A stretch of 64,000 nucleotides of DNA from Phytophthora quininea (taxonomy: Eukaryota; Oomycota; Peronosporomycetes; Peronosporales; Peronosporaceae): the NCBI GenBank assembly GCA_011947345.1, contig JAAVTG010000243.1, forward strand, positions 1 through 64,000, in the 5' to 3' direction. The notes beneath the pieces are model-generated. The model ran no database searches. It was not told where the DNA came from and worked only from the letters and a program-made list of their open reading frames with translations. Below, one piece after another: positions 63,205-64,000 of the stretch. Both the position numbers and the translations under genes were made by a program. Position 1 is the stretch's first letter; the number at the start of each line of letters is the position of its first letter.

Positions 63205-64000
63205 GCCAACGTGTATTTGGTAGTTGCTTGTCGATCTTGAAGCAAGTCGCAAAGTGAGGCTGCTAAACTAACTCGTAGTCGCTCTCGCCGGCCACCAAGG
63301 CCGTCCAGGAAGAGCTGTTGCTGTTGCAGTAGACTTGAGCACGCAAGTCGAACCCAACAGCCGACCTTGCGTAAGCGTCCTTCAGCTGCGTGTTCTGGTG
63401 GCGACGACGCCGATCCTGCCAAAAGGAGCTGGCTGCGGTTTTGGTGAGCTGCATCAGATGCCTACATGCGCAAGGCCATCATCACAGACTCTGCGACTAA
63501 ACTTGCCAACATGATGCCGGCTCACCAGTACGAAATACAAACCAATTCTCGATACATTCGCCCAGGTGCGTAAAGGCTACGACTACGAAAGCGGATGAGA
63601 TCGTCGTAGTGTAGGTTGACGGTTCGGCTCGAAGCGAATAAAACATCATCATTGCAGATGCTCTTGTTCTCTGAAGTTTACTTTCAGAGTTCACACGGGA
63701 CCTGCTTCGACTCTCATCGAGCAAGAAGGTCTAATTTTCCAAAAACGTTATGCCCAAACTCTCACTACAAGCTTAAAATCTCAAAATCCCAGCCGTATGT
63801 TTTACTTTCGGTCTAGCTGATGTGACAAACCATCTTAAACCTGCAAGTCTAGTGCGAGGTAGACCACTTTTCCCATACAAGCAATAAGAGCAGCTCAGTG
63901 CAATAGCTAATTTCAAGTATAAAGTAGTGTTTTTCTTCAGAAGAGTTCAAGCGACATGCAGCAACACGCATAATGTACGCGCATCAAAGCTCGATAGAGT
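63205..64000. other. Right end of window, no gene assigned
   Basis: A 63-codon minus ORF (63263-63454) ends AGESDYELV and could be a 3' exon of a gene, but no upstream exon is visible. The rest is noncoding. Confidence 0.3.

Noticed and set aside
1..64000. tRNA, rRNA or bacterial operon signals
   Set aside because: No cloverleaf or rRNA core was recognised by eye. Introns, LTR and MULE elements and oomycete effectors exclude a bacterial source. A tRNA search program was not available.

Overview
The window looks like nuclear DNA of an oomycete, most likely Phytophthora or a close Peronosporales relative. The reasons are short GT-AG introns of about 55-75 nt, an RxLR-dEER effector gene and an RxLR pseudogene, an oomycete-type initiator motif, a PL1 pectin lyase, a flagellar kinesin-9, and the oomycete mix of Ty3/Gypsy chromovirus, MULE, hAT, piggyBac and Helitron elements. 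No rRNA, tRNA or CRISPR array was recognised.

1-8 kb is a compact genic block: a chorein/VPS13-like lipid-transfer protein (-), a dead MTH1/NUDT1-type Nudix gene (+), a secreted sphingomyelinase-like phosphodiesterase (+), a FAIM-like plus RanBP2-zinc-finger protein (-) and a pectin lyase (-). 8.6-10.1 kb is a decayed hAT transposon. 10.7-22 kb holds a Lys/Ser/Arg-rich protein, two head-to-head glutamine synthetase genes, a nearly perfect 1-kb inverted repeat carrying two copies of a small coiled-coil gene, an OTU cysteine protease preceded by an effector-like signal peptide, and a FATP-type very-long-chain acyl-CoA synthetase.

22.4-31.4 kb is one nested transposon block. A Ty3/Gypsy chromovirus (-) with a 5-bp target duplication (CCACG) has two Mutator-like elements inside its 3' LTR, each with a 9-bp target duplication. 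31.8-38 kb returns to host genes on the minus strand: a PH-domain/RS-rich protein, a P-loop fragment, a KIF6-like kinesin and an RxLR-dEER effector. 39-48 kb is a Helitron with Rep and PIF1 helicase, split by a piggyBac with exact TTAA duplications and matching CCCTTTAGCTACG termini. 48-57 kb is accessory sequence with oomycete-specific ORFs (cupin-like, proline-rich, SANT-like) around a divergent histone H4 gene. 58.1-60.1 kb is a third MULE with a 9-bp duplication. 60.2-62.7 kb has two host genes, and the end carries a degenerate RxLR effector.

One caution runs through the window. Many otherwise well conserved genes change reading frame by one base, often at a homopolymer. The two glutamine synthetase copies differ this way (C4 versus C3). 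Part of the apparent gene breakage may therefore be consensus error rather than pseudogenisation. Breaks caused by in-frame stops or by transposon insertion are not explained this way.
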